Assembly (NCBI GenBank): GCA_017529865.1
Contig: JAFXNA010000006.1
Location: forward strand, 1 to 64,000
DNA from: Bacteroidaceae bacterium
Lineage (GTDB): Bacteria > Bacteroidota > Bacteroidia > Bacteroidales > Bacteroidaceae
Length of the DNA stretch: 64,000 nucleotides
Direction of reading: 5' to 3'
Shown here in pieces: positions 1 to 8,100 of this stretch (position 1 is the stretch's first letter; each line of letters begins with the position of its first letter). The position numbers and the translations under genes are program-made. Below the pieces are notes generated by a model. It was not told the origin of the DNA and searched no databases. It worked only from the letters and a program-made list of their open reading frames with translations.

Positions 1-1248
1 GAATGTATCAAAATCCTGCTCTCGCAGGCATCAAAAGACATGTACGAACCCCTTGTTCCGATGTTTTTCCCTGTACTTGGCGCACATGTCAGCGCTTCTG
101 AATTTCAATACCCAGACCTCACTTGGAAGGAATTATGTGGCTTAATGGCCAATTTGGTGGGCGATTCTGGCTGTAATAAGGGTCAATTTCCACTACTTGT
201 AGAAGCAATTAATCGTGATTTCCGTAAGCACGACAAGGCTGAGTTGGACAAACTCGTAGAGTGGCAGAGATTGCGCCAAACTAAGGGCGACAACAAGGAC
301 AAGCCTGCCCGTCCAGATGTGGCCTTCTGGTTTCCGCCGACGGACACCACCCGTCCAGCTTTCCTGCAGAACGCGATGGGTTGCGAGGCTTTGGGCGGTC
401 GCACGCAATATTTCAACCTGCCTGAGGTGGAGATGGCCGACGGACTTTGCGGTGGTCACAAGCAAGTGTCACACATGCTCCGTAACATCTACGACCGACA
501 GCGCGTTGGTGCGCTCCGTGCCACGGCCGACGGCATCACGGGTAATCCGCTGCTGCGTGCCAATCTGACCTTCTCAGCTACGCCTGTCACCGCACGGGCA
601 TTCTACAAGCACGAACTGTTCAACGGTACCTTCGGTCGTATGGTCTTCTCCTACAAGCCACGCACCAGCCGTAATGGCAGAATACCCCGTCAGGGCCGCT
701 ATCCCGATGAGTTCTATCAGAAGCTGGACGAGTATCTGGCACGACTCGACGCGTGCAAGGGCCGTTTCATCATCCGCCCGCTCAACAAGCTGGCAGATAA
801 GTTGGCCGAGGATATGGCTTCGATGGCCGACCTGGCAGATGACGACATCCTTTGGGACATCAGTAAGCGCGCCTTGCATTCAGCATGGAAAGCGGGTTGC
901 ATCCTCTGGATTCTTAATAACCAGACATGGACCAAGTCGATGGGTGAACTCGTAGAATGGCTGGTCTATCACGACATCTGGTCGAAGATGCAGGTCTTTG
1001 CCGACATGCTGGGCAAGGATGCCGACACCACGAGTGAGGCTCAGCGCAGAGGTCCTAAGAACATGCTCGACAGTCTGCCCGATACATTTAACGAGTCACA
1101 ACTGGAGGCTCTCCGTGTGGAAATTGGAAAAAGTAAGGAGGGCACCAAAGGACAACTGAGTCTATGGGTGTTCCGCAAGTTCATTACCTACTCGGCTGAG
1201 ACAGGACTGTACACGAAAACCAACGAATACCTAAAGGGGAATTCATAA
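1..1248 (+). CDS. DUF3987-like primase/helicase-associated protein, 5' partial
   Basis: The reading frame is open from the first base of the window, so this is the C-terminal 415 residues of a longer protein; the ATG at 40 is internal. I see no complete Walker motif in the visible part. It has a long alpha-helical C-terminal half (roughly residues 240-400), and the overall look matches the C-terminal region of DUF3987/VirE-type proteins of Bacteroidales. In that group such a gene is commonly followed by a CHC2 primase and an HU-like protein, exactly as here, which supports the call more than any single motif. It probably acts in DNA replication or transfer of an accessory element, but that is inference. 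A 23-base spacer of TAATTCATAATT-type repeat separates it from the next gene. Confidence 0.5.
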   Translation, partial: ECIKILLSQASKDMYEPLVPMFFPVLGAHVSASEFQYPDLTWKELCGLMANLVGDSGCNKGQFPLLVEAINRDFRKHDKAELDKLVEWQRLRQTKGDNKDKPARPDVAFWFPPTDTTRPAFLQNAMGCEALGGRTQYFNLPEVEMADGLCGGHKQVSHMLRNIYDRQRVGALRATADGITGNPLLRANLTFSATPVTARAFYKHELFNGTFGRMVFSYKPRTSRNGRIPRQGRYPDEFYQKLDEYLARLDACKGRFIIRPLNKLADKLAEDMASMADLADDDILWDISKRALHSAWKAGCILWILNNQTWTKSMGELVEWLVYHDIWSKMQVFADMLGKDADTTSEAQRRGPKNMLDSLPDTFNESQLEALRVEIGKSKEGTKGQLSLWVFRKFITYSAETGLYTKTNEYLKGNS

Positions 1249-1271
1249 TGTATAATTCATAATTCATAATT

Positions 1272-2222
1272 ATGGAAAAGTACGAACTTCAAAAGCTCCG
1301 CGACCTTCCCATTGAGGGGGTCGCAGAGCGACTTGGACTGCGGGTGGTGCGCCACAAATGTCTCTGTCCGTTCCATGACGATCATCATGCATCGATGTCG
1401 TTCAAGGTGAGTAAGAATATGTTCCGATGTTTCGTGTGCGGAGCCTCGGGAAATAACATCAGTCTAGTAGAAAAAGTACTCGGCAAAAAATTCCTTGATG
1501 CCTGTCATTGGCTGGCAAACGAATATAACATCATCCTCGAATGGAAACCGCAAGAGGTAACCCCTCCCCTCCTTCACAGGGAGGGGTCGGGGGTGGGTCT
1601 GTTTGATGCCAGCCGCTACTCTCGCTTCTTTGAGCGCCCTTGGCTTTCGCCAGAAGCACGGAAGTTTCTCTTTGAGGAGCGTCGGCTTGACCCAAGGGTG
1701 GTGCGCTGGTGCCGTTTGACTTCGTGGCGCGACAAGCAAGGCGTGCCTTGGCTGCAGATACCTTATTATAATCGTGAAGGGCAGCTCATCGGCATCCAAA
1801 ACCGCAACCTCGGCAAGTCCCCCTCGGGGGATTTAGGGGGGCTGCCCCGATTCCGCTTCCCTCAAGGCTCCCAATGCAACATCTACAACCTGCCTGTGCT
1901 GAACCTGCTTCGTCCGGGCGATGAGCTCTACATTACGGAAGGTTGCTCCGACTGCTGGGCGATGCTCTCCGCCGGTCACAAAGCTATCGCCATTCCCTCG
2001 GCTACTCTTCTCTCTAAAAAAGATGTTGAGTTGCTTTCAACCCTCCCCTCCTCGGAGGGGTCGGGGATGGGCTATTCTTTCCACATGTACCCCGACAACG
2101 ACACCCCAGGCGAACGTCTCTTCCTCCAGCTAAAGGAGGTCCTGCCCTTGTTGGTGCATCATCAGCTGCCACAGGGCTGCAAGGATTTCAGCGAGTACTA
2201 TGTAAAAAGAATTGAACCCTGA
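1272..2222 (+). CDS. CHC2 zinc-finger DNA primase-like protein
   Basis: A 316-residue protein with an N-terminal CHC2-type zinc finger (Cys32, His35, Cys53, Cys56, in CPFH and CFVC) and a Toprim-like C-terminal half: a glutamate motif (ITEGCSDCW, about residue 220) and an acidic DNDTPGE motif (about residue 275). This is the DnaG primase-fold arrangement, but much shorter than DnaG (about 600 residues) and without a helicase-binding domain, so it is an accessory primase and not the chromosomal one. Three C-rich/G-rich palindromic repeats are inserted in frame at residues 97-112, 183-190 and 257-267, encoding PPLLHREGSGVG, SPSGDLGG and LPSSEGSGMG. The TGA stop lies inside a further palindromic element that runs on downstream. 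Confidence 0.8.
   Translation: MEKYELQKLRDLPIEGVAERLGLRVVRHKCLCPFHDDHHASMSFKVSKNMFRCFVCGASGNNISLVEKVLGKKFLDACHWLANEYNIILEWKPQEVTPPLLHREGSGVGLFDASRYSRFFERPWLSPEARKFLFEERRLDPRVVRWCRLTSWRDKQGVPWLQIPYYNREGQLIGIQNRNLGKSPSGDLGGLPRFRFPQGSQCNIYNLPVLNLLRPGDELYITEGCSDCWAMLSAGHKAIAIPSATLLSKKDVELLSTLPSSEGSGMGYSFHMYPDNDTPGERLFLQLKEVLPLLVHHQLPQGCKDFSEYYVKRIEP
1561..1600 (+). repeat. In-frame palindromic repeat, copy in the primase gene (1)
   Basis: A C-rich arm (CCCCTCCCCTCC) and a G-rich arm (GGGAGGGG) form a hairpin, followed by TCGGGGGTGGGT. Read in the gene frame it gives PPLLHREGSGVGL. The G-rich strand at 1579-1597 has four runs of at least three G separated by 1-2 bases, a canonical G-quadruplex pattern. 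The same design recurs in other genes of the window. Confidence 0.85.
1818..1843 (+). repeat. In-frame palindromic repeat, copy in the primase gene (2)
   Basis: A short variant: a CCCCCTCGGGGG hairpin followed by ATTTAGGGGGG. It is translated as SPSGDLGG in the primase. The addB copy at 24719-24772 contains the closely related CCCCCTTGGGGGATTTGG. Confidence 0.7.
2040..2071 (+). repeat. In-frame palindromic repeat, copy in the primase gene (3)
   Basis: CCCTCCCCTCC pairs with GGAGGGG, followed by TCGGGGATGGGC. Translated as TLPSSEGSGMG, between the glutamate and DxD motifs of the Toprim-like region. It differs from copy 1 mainly by a shorter hairpin loop. Confidence 0.8.
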
Positions 2223-2410
2223 AAGGGTGGCATAATAAAGGCGGGGGTGTAACCCCCCGTAATGTAGCCCCCCGATTTCCCCAGCCCTGTAAGGGCGATA
2301 TAGTATTATAATACTATGCCGCACCTTCGGCGCTATGGTGAAATAAATGCCATGATGTGATAGGGTTGACACCCTATCCTGAACTATGTCACCCCGTTGG
2401 GGTTATCTTC
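2215..2410. repeat. Cluster of consecutive short hairpins downstream of the primase gene
   Basis: A run of small inverted repeats: CCCTgaaAGGG (2217-2226, containing the primase stop codon), GGGGGTgtaACCCCC, GCCCTgtAAGGGC, an 18-base perfect AT palindrome at 2300-2317, GCCG...CGGC, GATAGGGTtgacACCCTATC (2358-2377) and a CCCC...GGGG pair. Each is separated by only a few bases. No ORF is convincing here. It resembles dispersed palindromic arrays of Bacteroidetes genomes and could also block transcription. Confidence 0.7.
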
Positions 2411-2519
2411 AGCATAGAAACGTCTGGAACTTGTACTCCTCCCCAATAACCTGCCCTTATTCGTCGATAATCCGTGGTTATTTGGCAATAAGGGTGGTTT
2501 CTTATGAAATACAAAAATA

Positions 2520-2603
2520 TTTGCAAAATAATTGCTAAAATTCTCGACAGAATTTTTCGATATTTTTGCAAAATAATTGCTAAAATATTTGCATAATTGA
2601 AAT
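2520..2603. repeat. Direct repeats and palindrome upstream of the HU-like gene
   Basis: An exact 22-base direct repeat occurs at 2520-2541 and 2565-2586 (it begins TTTGCAAAATAATTGC). A third, partial copy (TTTGCATAATTG) follows at 2588-2599. Between them lies a perfect palindrome AAAATTCTcgacAGAATTTT at 2537-2556. The third copy overlaps the -33 promoter box, so this may be an operator for a DNA-binding protein, possibly the HU-like protein itself. Confidence 0.6.
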
Positions 2604-2619
2604 ATTTTTCGTAACTTTG
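2588..2619 (+). promoter_or_regulatory. Bacteroidetes-type promoter of the HU-like gene
   Basis: TTTG at 2588-2591, 20 bases, then TAACTTTG at 2612-2619, matching the -33/-7 consensus. The start codon is about 105 bases downstream, leaving a long leader of simple AT-rich repeats (ACCGCTAAC, TTAACTATTAACC). Confidence 0.75.
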
Positions 2620-2724
2620 TACCCGAAAAGAAAGGGAAGAGTGAAGCGAAAAATGCGCGCTAACCGCTAACCTCTGACCGCTTAACAATTAACTAAATGT
2701 TTAACTATTAACCAGTTTACGATT

Positions 2725-3324
2725 ATGATTGAACTTTATCTATCGAAGGTGACCGAGAATTCGGAATCCGAACAGGCGGGCAAGCTCTACGCTCGCGTGA
2801 GTTACAAACAGACGATGGGCGTCACCGACATGGCTCGCCACATGGCTGAGCACAACACGGCCTTCTCGGAGGGTCTGATCACGGGTATCCTCATCGACTT
2901 CGTGCGCTGCGTGCGCGAACAGGTGCTCAATGGCAACACGGTGAAGATTGACAACCTCGCCATCTTCAAGGCAACTGTCGAGGCCAACGCCCTCGAAACG
3001 CTCTACGACGCACAGCAGGACAAGGTGGCACAGGCCGCCATCGGCCAACTGGCAGAGGGTGCGAAGACCGGTCCAGCCGTGAAGACCATCAAGCTCCTGG
3101 CCCAGAGCACCGGTGACTTCACTCGCGACGAGCTGAAGAAGGACGTGAAGCTCGCATGGACCGACAAGACCAAGGCTGAGATCGCGGCAGCCAAGGGAGA
3201 AGACAGCAGCGGAAATACTGGAGGTTCTGGAGATTCCGGAAATTCTGGGGATAGCGGCAACACAGGTGGCAACGGCGGAGGCACTACTCCTCCAGGTGGT
3301 GGAGGTGGAGTTGACCAAAATTAA
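2725..3324 (+). CDS. HU-like DNA-binding protein with glycine-rich tail
   Basis: 199 residues. Residues 1-125 resemble the HU-HIG/HU-like DNA-binding family of Bacteroidales (about 125-170 residues): a basic strand (KLYARVSYKQT), helices with MARHMAEHN, and the hydrophobic dimer-core segment ITGILIDFVRCVREQVLNG. Residues 150-199 are a low-complexity Gly/Ser/Asp/Asn tail (SGNTGGSGDSGNSG) ending in a glycine run, common in this family. It probably binds DNA as a dimer, possibly remodelling the nucleoid or controlling a nearby element; the specific role is unknown. It has its own promoter and a strong terminator, so it is transcribed separately from the primase. Neither a small smalltalk-type gene nor an amidase, which often follow this family, is present downstream. 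Confidence 0.8.
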   Translation: MIELYLSKVTENSESEQAGKLYARVSYKQTMGVTDMARHMAEHNTAFSEGLITGILIDFVRCVREQVLNGNTVKIDNLAIFKATVEANALETLYDAQQDKVAQAAIGQLAEGAKTGPAVKTIKLLAQSTGDFTRDELKKDVKLAWTDKTKAEIAAAKGEDSSGNTGGSGDSGNSGDSGNTGGNGGGTTPPGGGGGVDQN

Positions 3325-3400
3325 AGCCCCTCTCCCCAAGCCCTCCCCCGCCTTCGACGTGAGCTCAGGCCGAACGTAGGGGGAGGGTGGCGGGTGGGAG
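3325..3400 (+). repeat. Intergenic C-rich/G-rich palindromic repeat
   Basis: The C-rich arm (CCCCTCTCCCCAAGCCCTCCC) is separated by about 30 bases from a G-rich arm at 3379-3398 that has four or more G-runs, a G-quadruplex pattern. It begins directly after the HU-like stop codon. It belongs to the same family as the in-frame copies in the window but is not translated here. Confidence 0.7.
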
Positions 3401-3423
3401 GAGAAAGGCTTACAAATGAAAAA

Positions 3424-3447
3424 GGGATGCGTGAGCATCCTTTTTTT
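3424..3447 (+). terminator. Rho-independent terminator after the HU-like gene
   Basis: GGATGC gtga GCATCC stem, with a flanking G-T pair, followed by seven T. A run of A precedes the stem on the other side, so it may also work in reverse. Confidence 0.85.
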
Positions 3448-3487
3448 GTGTGCATTTGCAAATAATTATGAATTATGAATGATGAAT

Positions 3488-3566
3488 TATGAAAAATGCG
3501 TTTAAGCCGAGCAAAAAACAAATGTATTTGATTATTTCGAGGCGTAGCATTTTGCGCAAAGCGAAT
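3488..3566 (+). repeat. About 75-bp dispersed element in front of pyrB (copy A)
   Basis: Both ends match the reverse complement of 39988-40062: AAAAATGCGTTTAAGCCGA at one end and GAGGCGTAGCATTTTGC at the other, with a similar-length variable AT-rich middle (28 and 29 bases). In this copy the second conserved end supplies the TTTG box of the pyrB promoter. Confidence 0.7.
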
Positions 3567-3581
3567 TATTTCGTACCTTTG
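3551..3581 (+). promoter_or_regulatory. Promoter of the pyrB operon
   Basis: TTTG at 3551-3554, 19 bases, TACCTTTG at 3574-3581. The pyrB ATG is at 3609, which gives a leader of about 20 bases and rules out the longer upstream start at 3489. Confidence 0.8.
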
Positions 3582-3608
3582 CAGGAAATTTGGAAAATAA
3601 CAGACAGA

Positions 3609-4523
3609 ATGGAAAACAGAAGCATCGTATCAATTGCGGATTATGGGAAGGAGAAGATTCAGTATCTGCTGGATATGGCGGCTGAATTTGAGCGCCAACC
3701 AAACCGCACGATTCTGCAGGGAAAGGTGGTGGCTACGCTGTTCTTCGAACCGTCGACGCGTACGCGCCTGTCGTTCGAAACGGCTGCAAACCGCTTGGGA
3801 GCAAGGGTCATCGGATTTACTGACCCGAAGGTGACGAGTTCGTCGAAGGGTGAAACTCTGAAGGATACTATCAAGATGGTGAGCAACTACGCTGACGTGA
3901 TCGTGATGCGCCACCGACTGGAGGGTGCTGCACTCTATGCGAGCGAGGTGACTCACGTGCCTATCATCAATGCTGGCGACGGCTCGAACTTGCATCCTTC
4001 GCAGACGATGCTCGACCTCTACAGCATCTACAAGACGCAGGGTACGCTGGAGAACCTGAACATCTATATGGTGGGTGACCTGAAGTACGGACGGACGGTA
4101 CACTCGCTGCTGATGTCGATGCGCCCCTACAACCCGACGTTCCACTTCATCGCGCCGAAGGAGCTGGAGATGCCTGAGGAATATAAGATGTACTGCAAGA
4201 AGGAGGGCATCAAGTATGTGGAGCAGACTGACTTCACGGAGGACACGATTGCCGATGCCGACATCCTCTATATGACACGTGTGCAGCGTGAGCGTTTCAC
4301 CGACCTGATGGAGTATGAGCGTGTAAAGGATGCTTATATCCTGCGTGCCGATATGCTGGGCAAGTGTCGCGAGAACATGAAGATTCTGCATCCGCTGCCT
4401 CGCGTGAACGAGATTGAGCAGGATGTGGATGACTCGCCTCATGCCTACTATTTCCAACAGGCGCAGAACGGTCTGTATGCACGTGAGGCGCTGATATGTA
4501 GTGTATTGGGGATAGAACCGTAA
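3609..4523 (+). CDS. pyrB: Aspartate carbamoyltransferase catalytic chain
   Basis: 304 residues, the usual length. Catalyses carbamoyl phosphate + aspartate to N-carbamoyl-aspartate, the committed step of pyrimidine synthesis, in the cytoplasm. The carbamoyl-phosphate loop [12 protein letters not shown] is intact, as are [11 protein letters not shown], the [10 protein letters not shown] segment and the C-terminal HPLPRVNEI aspartate-site loop. The frame is open upstream to 3489, but that extension crosses a repeat and the promoter, so the start MENRSIVSI at 3609 is chosen. The regulatory chain follows immediately, indicating the allosteric c6r6-type enzyme. A palindromic repeat sits between the two genes. 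Confidence 0.97.
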   Translation: MENRSIVSIADYGKEKIQYLLDMAAEFERQPNRTILQGKVVATLFFEPSTRTRLSFETAANRLGARVIGFTDPKVTSSSKGETLKDTIKMVSNYADVIVMRHRLEGAALYASEVTHVPIINAGDGSNLHPSQTMLDLYSIYKTQGTLENLNIYMVGDLKYGRTVHSLLMSMRPYNPTFHFIAPKELEMPEEYKMYCKKEGIKYVEQTDFTEDTIADADILYMTRVQRERFTDLMEYERVKDAYILRADMLGKCRENMKILHPLPRVNEIEQDVDDSPHAYYFQQAQNGLYAREALICSVLGIEP

Positions 4524-4527
4524 GACA

Positions 4528-4561
4528 GACCCCCTCCCCGCTCCCCCTTTATGGGGAGAGT
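4528..4561 (+). repeat. Palindromic repeat in the pyrB-pyrI spacer
   Basis: GACCCCCTCCCCGCTCCCCC paired through a TTTAT loop with GGGGAGAGT. It is identical at all but one position to the copy at 12659-12692. It begins 4 bases after the pyrB stop. The ATG at 4551 lies inside it and is therefore unlikely to be the pyrI start. Confidence 0.85.
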
Positions 4562-4586
4562 GGTTACTATGCTAATAAAAAAAGAA

Positions 4587-5111
4587 ATGGAAAAAGACAT
4601 CATGAAATCAGAAGAAAAAGTGACTACTCCCCGCCCTACAGGGAGGGGCAAGGGGGAGGGTCCGCAAGCTCTGCTGGTGGCAGCCATTGAGAACGGAACT
4701 GTCATCGACCACATACCAACAAACAAGGTGTTCACCATTGCTTCGCTTTTGGAGCTGGACAAATGTAGCGATCAGGTGACAATCGGTAACAACTTCGAGA
4801 GCGGAAAGATGGGTAAGAAGGGCATCATCAAGATTGCCAACCGTTTCTTCTCCGACTCGGAAATCAGCCGCATCGCCGTGGTGTGTCCGAACATCCGCTT
4901 CTGCCTCATCAAGGACTACGACGTGGTGGAGAAGAAGATTGCATCCCTGCCCGACATGCTTACCAACGTGGTGCATTGTGCCAATCCGGTATGCATCACC
5001 AACAACGAACCGATGAAGACGGTGTTTTATGTGACCGACAAGGAAAAAGGAATTGTGAAATGCCGCTACTGCGGAAAAGAACAACAGATTGAACATATCA
5101 AATTAGTATAA
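4587..5111 (+). CDS. pyrI: Aspartate carbamoyltransferase regulatory chain
   Basis: About 174 residues from the start at 4587 (alternatives 4569 and 4602), compared with about 153 in E. coli. The allosteric nucleotide domain is clear (AAIENGTVIDHIPTNKVFTI; SGKMGKKGIIKIANRF), and the C-terminal zinc domain keeps four cysteines (HCANPVC ... CRYC) that bind the catalytic chain. The family normally begins close to the LLVAAIENGT segment. Here it is preceded by about 25 extra residues, part of which (TTPRPTGRGKGEGPQ) is a translated palindromic repeat. The stop TAA overlaps the ileS ATG by one base, so pyrimidine genes and ileS are probably co-transcribed. Confidence 0.95.
   Translation: MEKDIMKSEEKVTTPRPTGRGKGEGPQALLVAAIENGTVIDHIPTNKVFTIASLLELDKCSDQVTIGNNFESGKMGKKGIIKIANRFFSDSEISRIAVVCPNIRFCLIKDYDVVEKKIASLPDMLTNVVHCANPVCITNNEPMKTVFYVTDKEKGIVKCRYCGKEQQIEHIKLV
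4624..4663 (+). repeat. In-frame palindromic repeat at the pyrI N terminus
   Basis: ACTCCCCGCCCT, short loop, AGGGAGGGG, then CAAGGGGGAGGGTCC. In the pyrI frame it gives TTPRPTGRGKGEGP. The segment 4641-4660 has four G-runs, a G-quadruplex pattern on the coding strand. Confidence 0.85.
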
Positions 5112-8100
5112 TGAAGAAGTTTCAGGAACGCTCAAAGCTGAATTTGAGCGAGGTTAACAACGAAGTATTAGCACAATGGAACGCAGAGGATGTGTTCCAC
5201 AAGAGTATAAGTGAACGTGAAGGTTTCCCTGAGTTTATTTTCTTCGAAGGTCCTCCTTCGGCTAACGGCCATCCAGGTATTCACCATGTGATGGGTCGTA
5301 CCATCAAGGACACATTCCTCCGCTATAAGACAATGCAGGGGTTCCAGGTAAAGCGTAAGGCCGGATGGGACACCCACGGACTGCCTGTGGAGCTGAGTGT
5401 GGAGAAGAGTCTGGGCATCACGAAAGAGGATATCGGCAAGAAAATCAGCGTGGACGACTACAACCGTGCGTGCCGCGAGAACGTGATGATGTATACCAAC
5501 GAGTGGACTGAACTCACCGACAAGATGGGCTACTGGGTTGACCTCGAGCACCCTTACATCACCTACGACAACAAGTATATCGAGACCCTGTGGTATCTGC
5601 TGAAGCAGCTCTACAACAAAGGTCTGCTCTATAAGGGCTATACCATACAGCCCTACTCACCGGCAGCCGGTACAGGACTGTCGAGCCACGAACTGAATCA
5701 GCCTGGCTGCTATCGTGATGTGAAAGACACGACGGTAACGGCACAGTTTAGGGTACTGGATAATCCAGAAAGTCTGGAGAATCCGGAAAAACTCCCTGTT
5801 TACATCCTCGCTTGGACCACTACCCCATGGACACTTCCTTCAAATACGGCTCTCTGCGTTGGCCCGAAGATTGACTATGTGGCCGTGAAGGGCAAGAACC
5901 CATATAGCGGCGAGGAAGCCATCTATATCATTGCCGAGGCACGAATGGGTGCTTACTTCCAAAACCTCACCCCATCCCTCTCCCAAGGAGAGGGGGATTC
6001 CGATCATCTCCCCTTGGGGGAGACAGGAGAGGGGTTCCAGATTCTGTGGCGCGGCAAAGGTTCCGACCTGTTAGGCATCGAGTACGAACAACTGTTCCCT
6101 TGGGTGAAACCTTGTGCATTGGAAAACGATAAGGTGGTCGACAAGAGTGCCGATGCGTTCCGTGTCATCCCTGGCGACTATGTCACCACAGAGGACGGTA
6201 CAGGTATCGTGCATATCGCTCCGACCTTTGGTGCCGACGATGCCAAGGTGGCGAAGGATGCCGGCATCCCATCGCTCTTCATCATCGACAAGGCAGGCGA
6301 CACACGTCCGATGGTGGACTTCACAGGTAAGTACTTCGTGAAGGACGACATGAACGAGGAGTTTGTCAGCACCTGTGTGAACGAAAGCTATTGGAAACAT
6401 TCGGGCGACTACGTGAAGAACGCCTACGATCCTAAATATAATATAGGTGGAAAGTACGACGAGAAAGCAGCATCGAAGGACATGGACCTCAACGTCATCA
6501 TGTGTCTGGAGATGAAGGAAGAAGGCACAGCATTCAAGATTGAGAAGCATGTGCACAACTATCCCCACTGCTGGCGTACCGACAAACCTGTGCTCTACTA
6601 CCCTCTCGACTCATGGTTCATCCGTTCGACGGCCAAGAAAGACCGTATGTTCGAACTCAACCAGACCATCAAGTGGAAACCCGAGTCGACAGGTACAGGC
6701 CGATTCGGCAAGTGGCTCGAGAACCTCAACGACTGGAACCTCTCACGCTCACGCTACTGGGGCACTCCGCTCCCAATATGGCGCAATCGTGACACCCGCG
6801 AGGAAATCTGCATCGGCTCTGTGGAAGAACTCTACAACGAAATCGAGAAAGCCGTAGCAGCCGGTGTGATGGCAAGCAATCCGCTGAAGGAGAAAGGATT
6901 CGTGCCTGGCGACATGTCGCAGGAGAACTACGACAAGATTGACCTCCATCGTCCATATGTGGATGACATCAAACTGGTGAGCGAGAGCGGCAATGTGCTC
7001 ACACGCGAACTCGACCTCATCGACGTGTGGTTCGATTCAGGTGCGATGCCATACGCTCAGGTACACTACCCATTCGAGAATCGTGACCTCATCGACAAGG
7101 GCAAGGCCTTCCCTGCCGACTTCATCGCCGAAGGAGTTGACCAGACTCGCGGATGGTTCTTCACCCTCCACGCCATTGCCACGATGGCATTCGACTCAGT
7201 AGCCTTCAAGACCGTCATCTCGAACGGACTTGTGCTTGACAAGAACGGCATCAAGATGTCGAAGCGTCTGGGCAATGTCATCAACCCATTCGAGTGTATC
7301 GGTACGTATGGCGCCGATGCCGTACGCTGGTACATGATTACCAACTCATCGCCTTGGGACAACCTTTCGTTCGACCCCGAGGGCGTGAAGGAAGTGACCA
7401 GTTCGTTCTTCATCAAACTGCAGCAGGCCTACGCCTTCTTCACCATGTATGCCAATGTCGACGGTTTCGAATACAAGGAAGCCGACATCGCATACGCAGA
7501 CCGTCCTGACTTCGACCGCTGGTTGCTCAGCGAGTTGAACGACCTCGTGAAGAACGTACAGACCTACCTCGACGACTTCGACCCGACACCAGCCGGACGA
7601 CTCATCCAGCGATTCGTCATCGACTTCCTGTCGAACTGGTACATCCGTCTGAACAAACCTCGTTTCTGGGCAGGCGAAATGACAGCCGACAAACTGAGCG
7701 CCTATCAGACACTCTACACCTGTCTCGATACCCTCAGCCGACTCATCGCACCTATCTCACCATTCTATGCCGATCAGCTGTTCCGTGACCTGAACGCAGT
7801 AACAAGAAAGGATACATCCACGAGCGTACACCTTGCCAAGTTCCCAACCTACACAGAGGCATATATCGACAGCGAACTCAACGAAGCCATGCAGGCAGCA
7901 ATGGATGTCACTTCGATGGGACTGTCCATCCGCAAGAAGGTGAAGATTCCTGTAATCCAGGCACTCCAGGCCATCGCCATCCCCGATACCGACCCATTGT
8001 TCAGCAGTCGCATCGAGCGCATGAAGGACATCATCACCAAGGAGGTGAACGTGAAGGAGTTGCAACTCATGGACGGCGCCAAACTGGTGAAGAGCGTGAA

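Noticed and set aside
3325..3488. Small smalltalk-type gene after the HU-like gene
   Set aside because: The interval holds a palindromic repeat and a terminator, with no suitable short ORF.
3489..3608. N-terminal extension of PyrB from the ATG at 3489
   Set aside because: It would cross a dispersed repeat and the promoter; PyrB length and similarity begin at 3609.
3630..4457. 275-residue reading frame antisense to pyrB
   Set aside because: It mirrors pyrB codons, is rich in His/Arg/Leu/Val, and has no family features.
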